DNA from: Tetracentron sinense
Lineage: Eukaryota > Streptophyta > Magnoliopsida > Trochodendrales > Trochodendraceae
Length of the DNA: 64,000 bases
NCBI GenBank assembly: GCA_015143295.1
Contig: CM026556.1
Location: forward strand, 15,748,547-15,812,546
Reading direction: 5' to 3'
Below the pieces are notes generated by a model. It did not search any database. It worked only from the letters and a program-made list of their open reading frames with translations, and was not told where the DNA came from. Within the stretch, counting starts at the first letter, position 1, and every line of letters begins with the position of its first letter. A program made the translations under genes and the position numbers. This document shows positions 32,439-44,265 of this stretch, one piece after another.

Positions 32439-33595
32439 CTTGCACCACATCGTCAGATGCAAGTGCATCACCCTTTGTCAAGGCAAAAACTCACCCCTGG
32501 TTCGCCTGGCGAGGCGGAGGTGTAGACCGGGTCGTCTGGGATGATGCCTGATATGATCCTACTGGGTGTGCTGGGGGCCTAATCCCCTGAGACTAGCCTG
32601 GTAAATGCCGACTGGGGTAATCCCTGATCATATGGCCCTGGCGACCACAATGAAAGCATCCACCTGATGCCCTTCGGCAATCTCCTGCCGGGTGCCTTCG
32701 GCCGCATGAAGTGCAGACCTCGTGTGTATAAGTCAGAGGGGCCGGAGGTGGAGCATTAAGATGGCCTCATCAGTGGTGCTGGCCACGCATACTGATAAGG
32801 GCCAGTACGAGCCCGCCTCTCTAGAGGTGCTGAACTACTGGATTGGCCTCTCGTCAATTCCCTCTTCTTGGACACCGCCTCAGAGTTGGTCTCAACCAAC
32901 AAGGCTTTATCCACCACTTCAGCGTAAGTGGCGTGCCTAAAGACCGACACTTTCTCCATGATGACATCCTTGAGTCCTTGCTCAAACCTCCTCACCTTCG
33001 TTGTCTCGGTGGCAATCATATGTGTCACGAAGCGTGATAGCTCCGAGAACTTGGCCTCATAAGCGGCCACAGACATCGAACCTTGCTCAAGGTTGATGAA
33101 TTCTCTCTCTTTCTTTTCCCGTGCTCCAATCGGAAAATACTTCTTGTAAAAAGTATCTTTGAACTCCTCCCAAGTCCAAGGTTGACCCTGCATGGTCAAA
33201 TCTCGCGTCCTCAATGCGGACAACCACCAATGGTGGGCTTCACCCTCTAGCATGAAAACTGCCCATGCTACTCTATCCTCCTCTGTAGGCGAGAGGACCG
33301 CAAAGATCTTCTCCATCTGGAGGATCCATGCCTCCGCAGCAAGAGGGTCCACACTCTTATGGAAGGGTGGAGCCCTCAATCTCCTGAATGCCTCAACTCC
33401 AGCAGTACGATGTACTGGAGCTACGGGCGGTGGAGTAGGTGCCGCCGATGATGGTATAGCCTGCCGAGCCGCCAGTATGGCGAGAGTCTCAGCAATAGAG
33501 CCTAAGACCTGAGAGAGGTTCGGCTGCTCATCCTCATCCCGTGAAGAAGAGGAAGCTCTGGTATGTGGTCCACGACCCCGTGTGCCCCGCCTCAT
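32439..33595 (-). pseudogene. gag: A2 gag, disrupted by a deletion
   Basis: ATG at 33595 gives MRRGTRGRGPHTRAS as in A1. Gag domain HHWWLSALRTRDL, PWTWEEFKDTFYKKYFP, AAYEAKFSELSRF is intact. After MRPS (near 32757) about 110 bp present in A1 are missing between two GATGAGG(C/T)-type repeats, which shifts the frame and makes TAA. Downstream the knuckles CTSCGRRH..., CFHCGRQGHMIRD are readable, as is the linker ending DDVVQ. The TGA before VFAL is shared with A1. Confidence 0.87.
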
Positions 33596-33939
33596 GACTA
33601 AAGTCCTGAGAACAATAGCACAACATGAGTCTAACTTGAAACCACAGTTTACTTCAATGCCATTTCACAACAATTCAATTTGTATTAGTTGTATAATACT
33701 AATATACATTACATCAAGTCATCAGAGTATTCCTCACATTATACTTATACTTTAGTGTTCTAGCGTTCCTAAGACTCGTACTTGGTTGAAACAACCATTT
33801 TGACTAAGACTAATGTTTAGTCTTACACTTGGATCAAGACTCCCTTCCGACTTACTTTCTTCCAAACTTGTTTCCTGACATATGCTCTTGTCAAGCCGTG
33901 GTATAAGATTCTAAGTGACCCTAGAGACCTACAGCCTAA

Positions 33940-33951
33940 GCTCTGATACCA
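33940..33951 (-). other. Primer-binding site (A2)
   Basis: GCTCTGATACCA on the plus strand is the reverse of the tRNA-iMet site, four bases from the 5' LTR. Confidence 0.93.
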
Positions 33952-34242
33952 CTTCTGTCGCGACCCAAAACCCACCCTAGGAGTTAGAGTGAACTTTGGA
34001 CGACTAATCATGACTTGCTTGACAACCAACCTGCAAAACCCACAGAGCATATACAATAGAGGACATTATAGCGGAAACATAACTACAACACACAGCAGAA
34101 GTCTAACAAACCTCTAAGTATATACATATGGTCCAAGTTTATACAAAACGTAACCAGAAGAAAGTGCGGACAGACCCGCCAAAATACATGGATATAATCT
34201 CTCATCTCACCCACAGCTAATCCACTCAGAATCTACAACCAC

Positions 34243-34362
34243 CTAATGGTAACCCTCTACTGGAGGTTCCTTCAAAGGCTCCTCGACATACTCCTCCTCC
34301 ACCCATGGACCAGGAGCACAAACATCAAATGGAGCAGCAGCTCCCTCAGAACCTGCCGACAT
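34243..34362 (-). CDS. LTR micro-ORF (A2 5' LTR copy)
   Basis: 39 residues with PWVEEEYVEE and the VEGYH end, open throughout. Confidence 0.5.
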   Translation of the reverse strand: MSAGSEGAAAPFDVCAPGPWVEEEYVEEPLKEPPVEGYH

Positions 34363-35781
34363 AAGAAGTACGGCTGAGCATGGAATACTCAGCGGGTACT
34401 GAGCACTAACCAACAGTCATAGCATACGGATAACATACATAAAGCAGGAAACAATTCATATCATACAAGGGAGTAAAGCAATTTATAATCATGCTTGTAT
34501 TTCGTAGAAAGCCGATAAAACTTATTGAAAACATTGTGCACTTGACTTGGCTTGAAATATCTTTTCGTACTTGAAAGCTTGTCTTGTCTATCTTGCTTGG
34601 TTCTTGTATGTCGTGTCGTACGTGTCATGTCATGCATGTCATGCATGCTTGCTTGTGATCATGTAACTTGTGAGATAACTTGTAAGATGTACTTGTGAGA
34701 TGCGCTTGTGAGATGCCTTGAGAGGGAAGGGAGACCCTTCTTTATGCAATGCACTTGCGAGGGAAGGGAGACCCTTCTTCATGATATGTATGTACTTGCG
34801 AGAGAAGGGAGGCCCTTCTTCATGATATGCACTTGTGAGTGAGGGGAGACCCCTCGTGGAATGTTGGTTCTTGTTCTCTTGTGAAAAGCGAGGTAAAACA
34901 TATCGTAGGATATATCCCACCTCTAACCATGTTCTTGAAAACCTCGATAAATCATGTCATGCATGCCGTGCTCGTGGAAACCGTGTACATACTTGCATTT
35001 AAATTTAAACATGACATTTAGGTAATTTCACAACACAGATAACATCAACGATTGAGCAATGTAATATTCATATCATTTAGGGAAAGCAAGAAAACACACT
35101 ATCATAGGCCTTAGCAATATTCAGAATTTATTAGCCATACATTTCCTAATTTTCAACTCGTTTTATTCACCTTGGCATTTCATCAAACATGGTGTGTTCA
35201 TTATTCATTATTCCTTTAAACCTAAATCATGTTTTTCTAGGTGAGTTTACTCACATCACACTTGTATGTTCATTATTAGTACAATGCCCTTTCCCATTCA
35301 TTCATCACATCATCCACATGGCATCCATTCGCCAACATCCACCTCCATTCACCATTCATAACCATCCATCTCATAGCACATGTGTAAATGAAAGAAAATC
35401 AAAAGAAATAAAGGCGAAAGAGGAACTATAACTAGGAGGGTAGTAAAAAGTACCGACCTTGATCAAGTGAGGAAGAAATCCCCTTTCCAAAATGACTGTG
35501 TAGCTGCTGCCATAGCTTGGGGAACGCTCTCCACGAGTGCTTGAGCCGAGATCTTGGAGAAGAGCCGAGCTTGAAGTGATCTAGGGTCTCAAACCCCTTT
35601 GATTCTTCTCCAAAATGGAAACCCTAGATTTAGGAATCGCCCTCTCCTCTCTTCTTATCTCTCAATCTCTCTAAGTGTTGAGAATGAGCCCTAAAGGCTC
35701 GGGTTAGACTCTTAAGGTAAGAGTGAACCGACCAATTGACCATAATACCCTTACAGAACTTTCTGCCAAAAACACTAGTGC

Positions 35782-36050
35782 CAAACACGTTAGGCTGTGA
35801 ATAGTGCCAAACACGTTGTGCTGTGAACAGTGCTGAACACGTTGTGCCTTGAACAGTGCTGAACACGTTGTGCTGTGAACAGTGCCGAATTCGTTGTGTT
35901 GTGAACAGTGCTGAACACGTTGTGCTGTGAACAGTGCCGAACTTGTTGTGCGGTGAACAGTGCTGAACACGTTGTGCTGTGAACAGTGCTAAACACGTTG
36001 TGCTGTGAACAGTGCTGAACACGTTGTGCTGTGAACAGTGCTGAACACGT
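35782..36050 (-). repeat. 26-bp tandem array, about 11 units (A2 5' LTR)
   Basis: Same unit as 27942-28392 with seven fewer copies (7 x 26 = 182 bp, near the 174-bp LTR length difference). Confidence 0.92.
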
Positions 36051-36734
36051 TGTCCATTGTCTTATGTACAACGTGCCCGTTGTCTGCTGTACGACGCACC
36101 CGTTTCTGTACAACGTACCCGTTGTCCGTTGCACAACGGATGCACAACGTATAAGTTGTCTGTGCGTTGTCTGTGCCTTATCAGAGCACGTTGTCAGAGC
36201 ATGTTATCCGAGCTATGTCCTTAGTGCCTTCCGAGCTACGTCCTTAGTGCCCTCCGAGCTACGTCCTTAGCGCCTTCCGAGCTACGTCCTTAGCGCCTTC
36301 CGAGCTACGATTTCCTACAGGTCCAAACTGTTTTGGCCATATCTTTTGAATCGTTCGTCTGATTTTGACGATTCAACTTGCGTTGGGTTCGTACTTCGAA
36401 AAGAAACATTTTTGACGTTTCAGAATTTCTAATTTCTTCCTTATTTATTAATTATACCTCTTTAAAGGCAAAATGGCAATGAAAGTGTCATGCACTAAAT
36501 GTGAAAAGGTCCGGGGCTCTACACACGAGTGCCGAACACGTTGTGCTGTGAACAATGCCGAACACGTTGTGCTGTGAATAGTGCTAATCACGTTGTGCTG
36601 AGCTCGTTGTCCGTTGTCTTATGTACAATGTGCCCATTGTACTGTACAACGTACCCATTGTCTGTTGCACAACGGATGCACAATGTATACATTGTCTATG
36701 CGTTGTCTGTGCCTTATGAGAGCACGTTGTCAGA

Positions 36735-36897
36735 GCACGTTATCCGAGCTACGTCCTTAGTGCCTTCCGATCTACGTCCTTAGCGCCTTCCGAGCTACGT
36801 CCTTAGAGCCTTCCGAGCTACATCCTTAGCGCCTTCCGAGCTACGTCCTTAGCGCCTTCCGAGCTACGTCCTTAGCGCCTTCCGAGCTACGATTGCC
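36735..36897 (-). repeat. 23-bp tandem array, about 7 units (A3)
   Basis: CGAGCTACGTCCTTAGCGCC plus TTC, with single-base variants. It is expanded in A3 compared with other family A LTRs. Confidence 0.88.
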
Positions 36898-37104
36898 TAC
36901 AGGTCCAGACTGTTTTGGCCATATCTTTTGACTCGTTCGTCCGATTTTGATGATTCAACTTGCGTTAGGTTCGTACTTCGAAAAGGAACATTTTTACGTT
37001 TTGGAATTTCCAATTTCTTCCTTATTTATTAATTATTCCTCTTTAAAGGCAAAATGGCAACGAAAGTGTCATGCATAAAATGTGAAAAGGTCCGGGGCTC
37101 TACA

Positions 37105-38270
37105 GAGATATTCCGAAGACGGCTTTCAGGACTCAGTATGGGCACTATGAGTTCCTTGTTATGCCTTTTGGTTTAATGAATGCACTGGTGGCATTCATGG
37201 ATTTGATGAACCAGGTGTTCAGACCTTATCTCGATAGATGTGTTGTGATGTTCGTAGACGACATATTAGTATATTCCCTGACACGGGAAGATCATGATCG
37301 AGACCTTCACCTTACTCTAGAGACGCTCCGAGAGAACAGGTTATATGCCAAGCTAAGTAAGTGTGAATTCTGGTTGGAGATGGTGGCTTTCCTAGGTCAT
37401 GTGGTATCCACAGAAGGCATTTTAGTAGACCCAGTCAAGGTAGAGGCAGCATTGAATTGGGAAAGACCCAGAAGTGTCACCGACATTCAGAGTTTTCTCA
37501 GGTTGGCAGGCTACTACCGGAGATTTGTAGAGGGATTCTCCAATTTGGCTGCACCTCTCACTTACTTGATAAGGAAAAAAGCCAAGTTCAGTTGGAGTGA
37601 CAGATGCAAAGTGAGCTTCTAGGAATTGAAGAAACGGCTCACTACAACTCCCGTCCTCACAGTGCCTTTCGGGAGTGGTGGTTTTGTCGTGTATAGTGAT
37701 GCCTCCCACATGGGATTGCGATGTGTGCTCATTCAGCATGGTAGGGTCATTGCCTATACCTCAAAGCACTTGAAGGAGCATGAGAAAAACTATCCCACCC
37801 ACGATTTGGAACTCGCCACAATTTTCTTTGCCTTGAAGATTTGGCTACATTATCTCTACGGAGAACAGTTTGAAATATTCACAAACCACAAAAGTCTAAA
37901 GTATCTGTTTTCCCTGAAAGAGCTGAATCTGTGGTAAAGGAGATGGATGGAGTTTTTGAAAGATTATGAATGTTCCATTCAATACCATCTAGGCAAGGCG
38001 AATGTTGTAGCTGATGCTCTTAACCGGAAGCCTACTGGACTTTTGGCTCACATGATGCTAAAGGAGTGGAGGTTGTTGGAGGATGTTTCCAACCTTGACA
38101 TTTGATTCAGTCCACCTACGCACGGGCCATTGATGGTAAATATCACAGTGAAGTCGTGCATTATAGATCGGATCCGAGAGTTACAAGTAGCGGATGGCGA
38201 GTTGATTGCTCTCCGTGATAAGGCGGTTAGCAAAGGAAGTGTTGAGTTCATCACGAATGGTGATGGGTCA
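37105..38270 (+). pseudogene. pol: C pol part 2: RT core and RNase H
   Basis: Resumes with [61 protein letters not shown]-type [16 protein letters not shown], then RNase [19 protein letters not shown] and [11 protein letters not shown] (TDH to TNH, so a catalytic Asp is lost). Stops: TAG near 37619, TAA near 37935, TGA near 38104. It ends at the D insertion site in the integrase N-terminus (NGDG). Confidence 0.87.
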
Positions 38271-38564
38271 TGTAGAACCCCAAATCTTCGTTTCACTAAG
38301 TAGTGAATAGTGTGTGAATAGTGCTCAAGTGTGGTGTTATACACTAATGGGCCTTATGCTAATATACGTGTTTGGATTTACGGCATGCATATTTTGATAG
38401 GTTTACATATCCTTAAGGAGTGTGTTTAAAGCATAAAAGGTGTTGGAAATGGGATTGGAGAAGATCAAAGTAGTGAAAATAGGGTTTTGCAGCAAAACAG
38501 GGGATTTTCTGCAATCTCCACTCCTTTTGTATGGGGAAAACAGGTGATGGGTCATGTAGCTCAG

Positions 38565-38750
38565 TGACAACCACCGATCGCTTGGTGATAACCTCCGATC
38601 GACCGGTCGTCTACCGATCGCTCGGTAGCTATCTACTGGTTAACTAATTTGTATGGGAAAAAATTCCAGAGAGGGTGTTTTCAACCGATCGCTCGGTTGA
38701 AACCACCGATCGCTCGGTCTATACCACCGATCGATCGGTTGTACAGAGAT
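38565..38750 (+). repeat. CGATCG palindrome cluster (D 5' LTR)
   Basis: Copies such as ACCGATCGATCGGT and ACCGATCGCTCGGT, several perfect, interrupted by a TTTGTATGGGAAAAAATTCC segment also present in family C. Confidence 0.85.
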
Positions 38751-38796
38751 TTTCTTCATTAAGGGTTTTTGAGTCTTTAGCCACTACTCCTTTGCC

Positions 38797-38804
38797 TATA
38801 TAAG
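38797..38804 (+). promoter_or_regulatory. TATA box (D 5' LTR)
   Basis: TATATAAG in CCTATATAAGGC, repeated in the 3' LTR at 48577-48584. It lies just after the palindrome cluster, so transcription should start near 38830. Confidence 0.75.
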
Positions 38805-39738
38805 GCTGGGTTCGTGCCTTAGGGTTTCATAAACCCTATGTGCACTATTTTGAGAGAGATTTGAGAGGAGAAGAAGGAGAGAAGCTAGGTGTTGCTCAAA
38901 CTTGAACGGAGATCTAGATCCTTCCTTCCTTTGATGTTTCTCAACAAATAACTCGAGGTTTTCACGTGTTCCAAGCTTTTGGAATCAAAGTCACCGATTT
39001 CATCAAGGTAGATACACTCTACTACCAATCTTGTGATACTACTAGTTACCATATGTTATGCTTCTCATTCTATACTACAAGCCTTGCTTTGTTATGGTGT
39101 GGGATGTTATTTGTATACTTGGATGCAAGCTACCACTATTATGCACTCTACGTGTTTGTGTAAATGCCTCTAAGGGTTTTTTTGGGTGTTAAAACATGTT
39201 ATCATTCTCATATGCTCATATGTTCGCATGTCTCGCATGAACCGAGGTTTTTCCATGGATTTCTCAAAGTTACGAAAATGATTTTGAATGAATGACTTAT
39301 ATGAATGATTCTAAGCAACTCTATGATATCTCTAAGATCGGTTTACAAGCTCAAAAGGATCATAATACACTCACAAGAACTCTATAATAATGTCAAAGAT
39401 TCTCTCACAAGCTCTAAGGATCACAAATACAAATTCTCTAAGATCTCTATGGTATTAGCTCTAAGGTTATGCTCTATGGTATCGCTCTATATCTCTACGG
39501 ATCATAAATGACTCTAAAGAACTCTATAAACTCCAAGAACTCACAAGGCTATGATTATCGCATGACTCATACGGTTTTGGTTTCGGATTTCATCATATGT
39601 GCTATTTCACAGTTTCTACACTTCAATATGTTTTACAGATTTCATTCTCCATGATTCGCATGCTCTATGCTATTATTGCTTTATTGTTAGTAGTATGTAT
39701 ACACTAAGTATTCCATGCTCAGCCAATATTTGTTATCA

Positions 39739-39879
39739 TCGGCAGGTGCTCTGGTTCCATTCCACTTATGTGGTACGGAGCCTTGGGTAGAGGAAGAGTA
39801 CTTCGACCCGGAGCCTTCTATGGATCACTACCAGGATGACGACTCATTAGATAGCCGTCATGACTTTGACTTTTGTTGA
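39739..39879 (+). CDS. LTR acidic frame (family D), without the ATG
   Basis: In the register of the other micro-ORFs it reads SAGALVPF..., PWVEEEYFDPE, and ends DFDFC and TGA, paralleling the DYC stop of C and F. The upstream ATG TCG is TCA TCG here, so it may depend on the CGGCAG|GT acceptor, or be decayed. Extent is set by homology. Confidence 0.4.
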   Translation, partial: SAGALVPFHLCGTEPWVEEEYFDPEPSMDHYQDDDSLDSRHDFDFC

Positions 39880-40200
39880 TCGACTTAGAAAGAATATGAT
39901 ATTTTGTTAAGTGAGAGTGGGACTAGTTCACTCCATCCTTTTGGATATTTACATACGTGTATCTTTTGTAGGTTCATACTTGGACCGAGTAATAGGAGTG
40001 TTGAGTTATACATTTGGCTTCTGCTATGTTAGTTATTTCTTTTGCTTCCGCTATGCATTGTAAATCGTCTCCGCTATGTATGTCTATGTATTCTGACAGG
40101 TTTATGTGTGTGCCTTATGTATCATATTGGAGGTATGATACGGCGGTCACGAATCATAGTATCCCTAACTCCTAGGGGGTTTTTTGGGTCTCGACAGACT

Positions 40201-40212
40201 TGGTATCAGAGC
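40201..40212 (+). other. Primer-binding site (D)
   Basis: TGGTATCAGAGC, perfect, four bases after the LTR. Confidence 0.93.
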
Positions 40213-40593
40213 TCTAGGGATTAGTTTTCCTTGGGCTAAGCAGAAGTCAGTTCTTTGAGTTGAACTTAGAACTCAGATGGACTTGTTTTTGTAAGGCTTG
40301 TTACCACGATATAACTAGTGTCAAGCAAATCCTCAGGTCGGTCTAGGATCTTAGTCTAGGTGCAAGTCTAGACCATGTCCTTAGTTTTATTCCAAAGGAA
40401 AAGGTAGATACCCAACACAAGGATCTTAGCTATGTTAGGAAACTCTAAGTTATAATTATATGATTATGTGTATACTTCGATGTCTACTACATGCGGTAAT
40501 AGCATTTCATCTTTATTAGATTGCTATATGTTGTGTGAGGATCGGTATCCAAGTTAGACTTATGTTTTTCCATTAATCCCAGGATTTTACATC

Positions 40594-41824
40594 ATGAGAC
40601 ACGGTAATCGAGGTTGTGGTTACCATACTCGGAGATCCGAGGGTGAGGTTCTGAGAGAAGAGGAGCCGCTTTACTTCACGAATGTCATGGATTCTATAGC
40701 AGAGACTTTGGCTTTGTTAGCAGCTAGACCTGCTGTGAATACTCCTACCCCACCGACTACTCCTGTGCCTCCGTCGATGCATCACACTGCGGGACTTGAA
40801 GCTTTTTGGAGACTACGGCCTCCTACATTCTATGGTACTCTGGACCTAATGGTGGCAGAGGCTTGGATTATGCAGTTGGAGAAGACATTTCGGACTCTCT
40901 GATGTACTGAGGAGCAGTGGGTCGAATGGGCTTCCTTCATGTTGGAGGGTGAAGCCGAACATTGGTGGAGAGCTGCCCAAAGGCAGAGAGATCTTGTGAA
41001 GGAAGGGGAACCCTGGACATGGGTGGAATTCCTAGATACCTTCCGTGAGCAGTATTTTCCCAGATTCATTCGGGAACAGAAGGCGAGGGAGTTTATGCTT
41101 TTGGAACAGGGAGCCATGAATGTGGCCGAGTATGAGGCTAAGTTCACGGAGTTGTCAAGATTTGGTCCACATCTAGTTGCGACTGAAGCCCTAAGGGTCA
41201 GAAATTTTGAAATGGGGTTGAAGGCTTATATCCAGGATAGGGTGTCCATTCTCCAAGTGGAATCCTTGAGAGAGATAGTGGGAAAGGAGAAAATTGCCGA
41301 GAAGAATGCAGAAGATTTTCTCAAGAGAAGAGATAGTGGCTTTGGGAGGAGCATGTCTCAGGGCCAATCTAGTGGTTCTTCACAGTCCAAGAAGAGGACT
41401 AGGATTGCACAAAACCAGTTCCCTCAGCCGATGTTGGCTCAAAGGCCTAATTATGTGCCTCAGGCACCGCGCCCTATGACGTCACAGGCTACAAGGGTTA
41501 CGCTTTCGGCTTCCTTCGTAGCTCAGGCTTTTGAGGAGTGCCCAACATGTGGCCGTTGGCACAAGACTGGGGATTACCGAAGATTATCAGGTGGATGCTT
41601 CCACTGTGGTGAGGTTGGCCACGTGATTTAGGACTGCCCACGCAAGCAGTCACAGACTGGGCCACAGGGAGTCTGACCTCCAGGCAGGCAGACTTCACTT
41701 CAAGGGTCTTCATCTCAGGCCTCTAAATCCTTGCCGCTCACCCAGCAGCCTCGTCAGGCTAATCAGGGCAGGGTATTCACCATAACTGATAGAGACGCAC
41801 AGGCATCTACTGATGTTGTACAAG
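40594..41824 (+). pseudogene. gag: D gag, disrupted
   Basis: ATG gives MRHGNRGCGYHTR. TGA near 40900 interrupts (CGA in a functional copy is likely). The domain then reads ASFMLEGEAEHWWRAAQRQRDL, WTWVEFLDTFREQYFP, AEYEAKFTELSRFG, MGLKAYIQDRVSIL. Knuckles: CPTCGRWHKTGDY (last Cys lost) and CFHCGEVGHVI-stop-DC. The linker VFTITDRDAQASTDVVQ reaches the GT donor at 41825. Confidence 0.85.
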
Positions 41825-41969
41825 GTACGCGCGAGTTTGATATTGTTAAAGTTCTAGAGTTGCCATGATATATTATGTGTATATATCTTATGTGGTGTTT
41901 TGCTATGCTTGTATCTATATGTATTAGGTATGTAGGTTATGTTATAACTTGGGTAGTTAAAATTCTCAG
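41825..41969 (+). other. Putative gag-pro intron (D)
   Basis: 145 bp, CAAG|GTACGC to AATTCTCAG|GT; splicing yields VVQ-G-SLLVNE in frame. Confidence 0.58.
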
Positions 41970-43386
41970 GTTCGTTGCTAGTAAATGAATGTTTGGCATA
42001 AGTGTTGATCGACATGGGATCCACTCATTCATTCGTCTCACCTAGTTTTTCCAAAGGCTTTATGTCTGAGCCGAGTAAGCTACCTCGGGAGTTGTCTATT
42101 TCGACTCCATTGGGCAAGTCTGTTGAGACAGATAAAGTGTATCTGGGCAGTGTTGTGCAAGTCATACAGCACGAGTTACCGGTCGACCTGATCATTCTGG
42201 GATTTCAGGATTGGGATTTTGACGTCATCCTAGGTATGGATTGTCTCTCAGCTCACCATGAACATGTGGTGTGTTTTGAGAAGGTTGTAAACTTTAAACC
42301 CACTAGCTTAAAGCCATTTCATTTCAGGGGACTTCAGAGGAGAGACATTGCTCACTTTACAGCTCTCAGTCTCAAGAATGTAGAGGTAGGAGACTCCACA
42401 TCCATTCCGGTAGTGTGTGAGTACATGGATGTTTTTCTGAAGACCTTACCGAGATTACCTCCTGATCGGGCAATTGAGTTTGCGATTGAGCTAGCTCCAG
42501 GCACAACGCCGATTTCAAGGGCTCCGTATAGGATGGCCCCTATTGAGCTTAAGGAGCTAAAGGACCAGTTGGTAGAATTACAGGGCTTTGGCTTTATCCG
42601 GCCAAGTGTCTCACCTTGGGAAGCTCCGGTGCTCTTCGTGAAGAAGAAAGATGGGTCGATGCAGATGTGCATTGACTATAGGCAGTTGAATAAGGTCACT
42701 ATTAAGAATCGTTATCCATTGCCTCGAATAGACGACTTGTTTGATCAGTTGAAGGGTGCAAAGTTTTTCTCAAAGATTGACCTTCAATCTGGTTATCATC
42801 AGTTGAAAATCAAGCAAGAAGACATTCTGAAGATGGCATTCAGAACTCGATACGATCACAACGAGTTTTTGGTTATGTCTTTTGGCCTGACTAACACGCC
42901 AGCTGCATTCATGGATCAGTGTGTGATCGTATTTGTAGACGATATCCTTGTCTATTCATAGACAGAGGATGATCACACGAGAGTTCTCTGCCTTATATTA
43001 TAGACTCTTCGAGAGCATAGTCTATATGCTAAGTTGAGCAAGTGCGAGTTTTGGCTAGACAAGGTATCTTTTCTTGGTCATGTGGTGTCTGTCGAGGGTA
43101 TCTCAGTCGATCCTGCAAAGATTGAGGTAGTGATGAATTGGGAGAGGTCGAAGAGTGTTATCGAGATTCACAGTTTTCTCGGCCTGGCAGGATACTATAG
43201 GAGGTTCGTGGAAGGATTTTCCAGCTTAGCGGCACCGCTTACCTACCTCACGCGAAAGAACGCTAAGTTCACTTGGAGTGACAAGTGCAAGGAAAGTTTC
43301 TTGGAGTTGAAGAAAAGGCTTACCACAGCCCCAGTTCTCACAGTTTCGTCTGGAAGCGGTGGCTTCAAAGTTTATAGTGATGCTTC
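41970..43386 (+). pseudogene. pol: D pol part 1: protease, RT, start of RNase H
   Basis: Protease reads [13 protein letters not shown] (DTG to DMG). RT is clear ([39 protein letters not shown]) but lacks about 12 residues between FMD and QCVIVFVDD that A1 and A2 have ([12 protein letters not shown]), an in-frame deletion. TAG at 42959 and TAG near 43001 follow the active site. It ends at YSDAS where solo LTR A4 inserted. Confidence 0.87.
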
Positions 43387-43829
43387 TGTAGAGCCCCAGA
43401 CCTTTTCACATTTTATGCATGACACTTTCGTTGCCTTTTTGCCTTTAAAGTGGTATAATTAATAAATAAAGAAGAAAATGGAAATTCTGAAATGACAGAA
43501 ATGTTCCTTTTCGAAGTACGAACCCAACGCAAGTTGAATCGTCAAAATCGGAAGAACGAGTCAAAAGATATGGCCAAAATAGTCTGGACCTGCAGGAAAT
43601 CGTAGCTCGGTTATGCACTAAGGACGTAGCTCTGACAGCGTGCTCTGATAAGGCACAGACAACGCATAGACAACGTATACGTTGTGCATCCGTTGTGCAA
43701 CAGACAACAGGTACGTTGTACAGCAACAACGGGTACGTTGTACAGCAACAACGGGTACGTTGTACAGCAACAACGTGTACGTTGTGCAGCTCACAACGGC
43801 ACGTTGTGCATAAGACAACGGACAACGAG

Positions 43830-44265
43830 CACAACGTGTTCGGCACTGTTCACAGCACAACGTGTTCGGCACTGTTCATAGCACAACGTGTTCAGCACTG
43901 TTCACAGCACAACGTGTTCGGCACTGTTCACAGCACAACGTGTTCGGCACTGTTCACAGCACAACGTGTTCGGCATTGTTCACAGCACAACGTGTTTAGC
44001 ACTGTTCACAGCACAACGTGTTCGGCACTGTTCACAGCACAACGTGTTCGGCACTGTTCACAGCACAACGTGTTCGGCACTGTTCACAGCACAACGTGTT
44101 CGGCACTGTTCACAGCACAACGTGTTCGGCACTGTTCACAGCACAACGTGTTCAGCGCTGTTCACAGCACAACGTGTTCAGCACTGTTCACAGCACAACT
44201 TGTTCAGCACTGTTCACAGCACAACGTGTTCGGCACTGTTCACAGCCCAACGTGTTCGGCACTCG
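43830..44265 (+). repeat. 26-bp tandem array, 17 units (A4)
   Basis: Unit ACAACGTGTTCGGCACTGTT plus CACAGC. All three plus frames are open across it. Confidence 0.94.

Larger units (their letters stand above)
26126..36523 (-). mobile_element. Element A2: full-length chromovirus-like retrotransposon, minus strand
   Basis: 3' LTR 26126-28867, internal 28868-33955, 5' LTR 33956-36523, flanked by CACGA on both sides (26121-26125 and 36524-36528). Same family as A1, A3 and A4; the best-preserved family member here, yet with a gag deletion, one pol frameshift and two pol stops. The leader 33596-33939 has no gene. It lies inside solo LTR A3, so it is the youngest insertion of that branch. Confidence 0.95.
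33956..36523 (-). repeat. A2 5' LTR (family A)
   Basis: 2568 bp. Contains the micro-ORF 34243-34362, hairpin/octamer array, 11-unit 26-bp array (35782-36050), 23-bp units (36208-36305) and the 52-bp box (36335-36386). Confidence 0.95.
24255..37104 (-). mobile_element. Solo LTR A3 (family A), split by element A2
   Basis: Minus-strand LTR: 3' end TGTCGCGACC at 24255 and 5' start GGGGCTCTACA at 37104, flanked by GAGAT on both sides (24250-24254 and 37105-37109). A2 occupies 26126-36523, so the LTR itself is 24255-26125 plus 36529-37104, about 2.4 kb. No internal region remains, which is what unequal LTR-LTR recombination leaves. Contains an intact micro-ORF and, near 36740-36895, seven copies of a 23-bp unit. 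Confidence 0.92.
38271..40196 (+). repeat. D 5' LTR (family D)
   Basis: 1926 bp. Lacks the 52-bp box but has CGATCG palindromes (38565-38750), TATATAAG at 38797-38804, CTCACAAG octamers among short repeats (39330-39560), a weakened stem-loop near 39705 and the acidic frame 39739-39879. Confidence 0.92.

Noticed and set aside
43830-44265. Regular direct repeats that might suggest a CRISPR array
   Set aside because: Units are contiguous with no unique spacers, lie in a plant LTR and have no cas genes.
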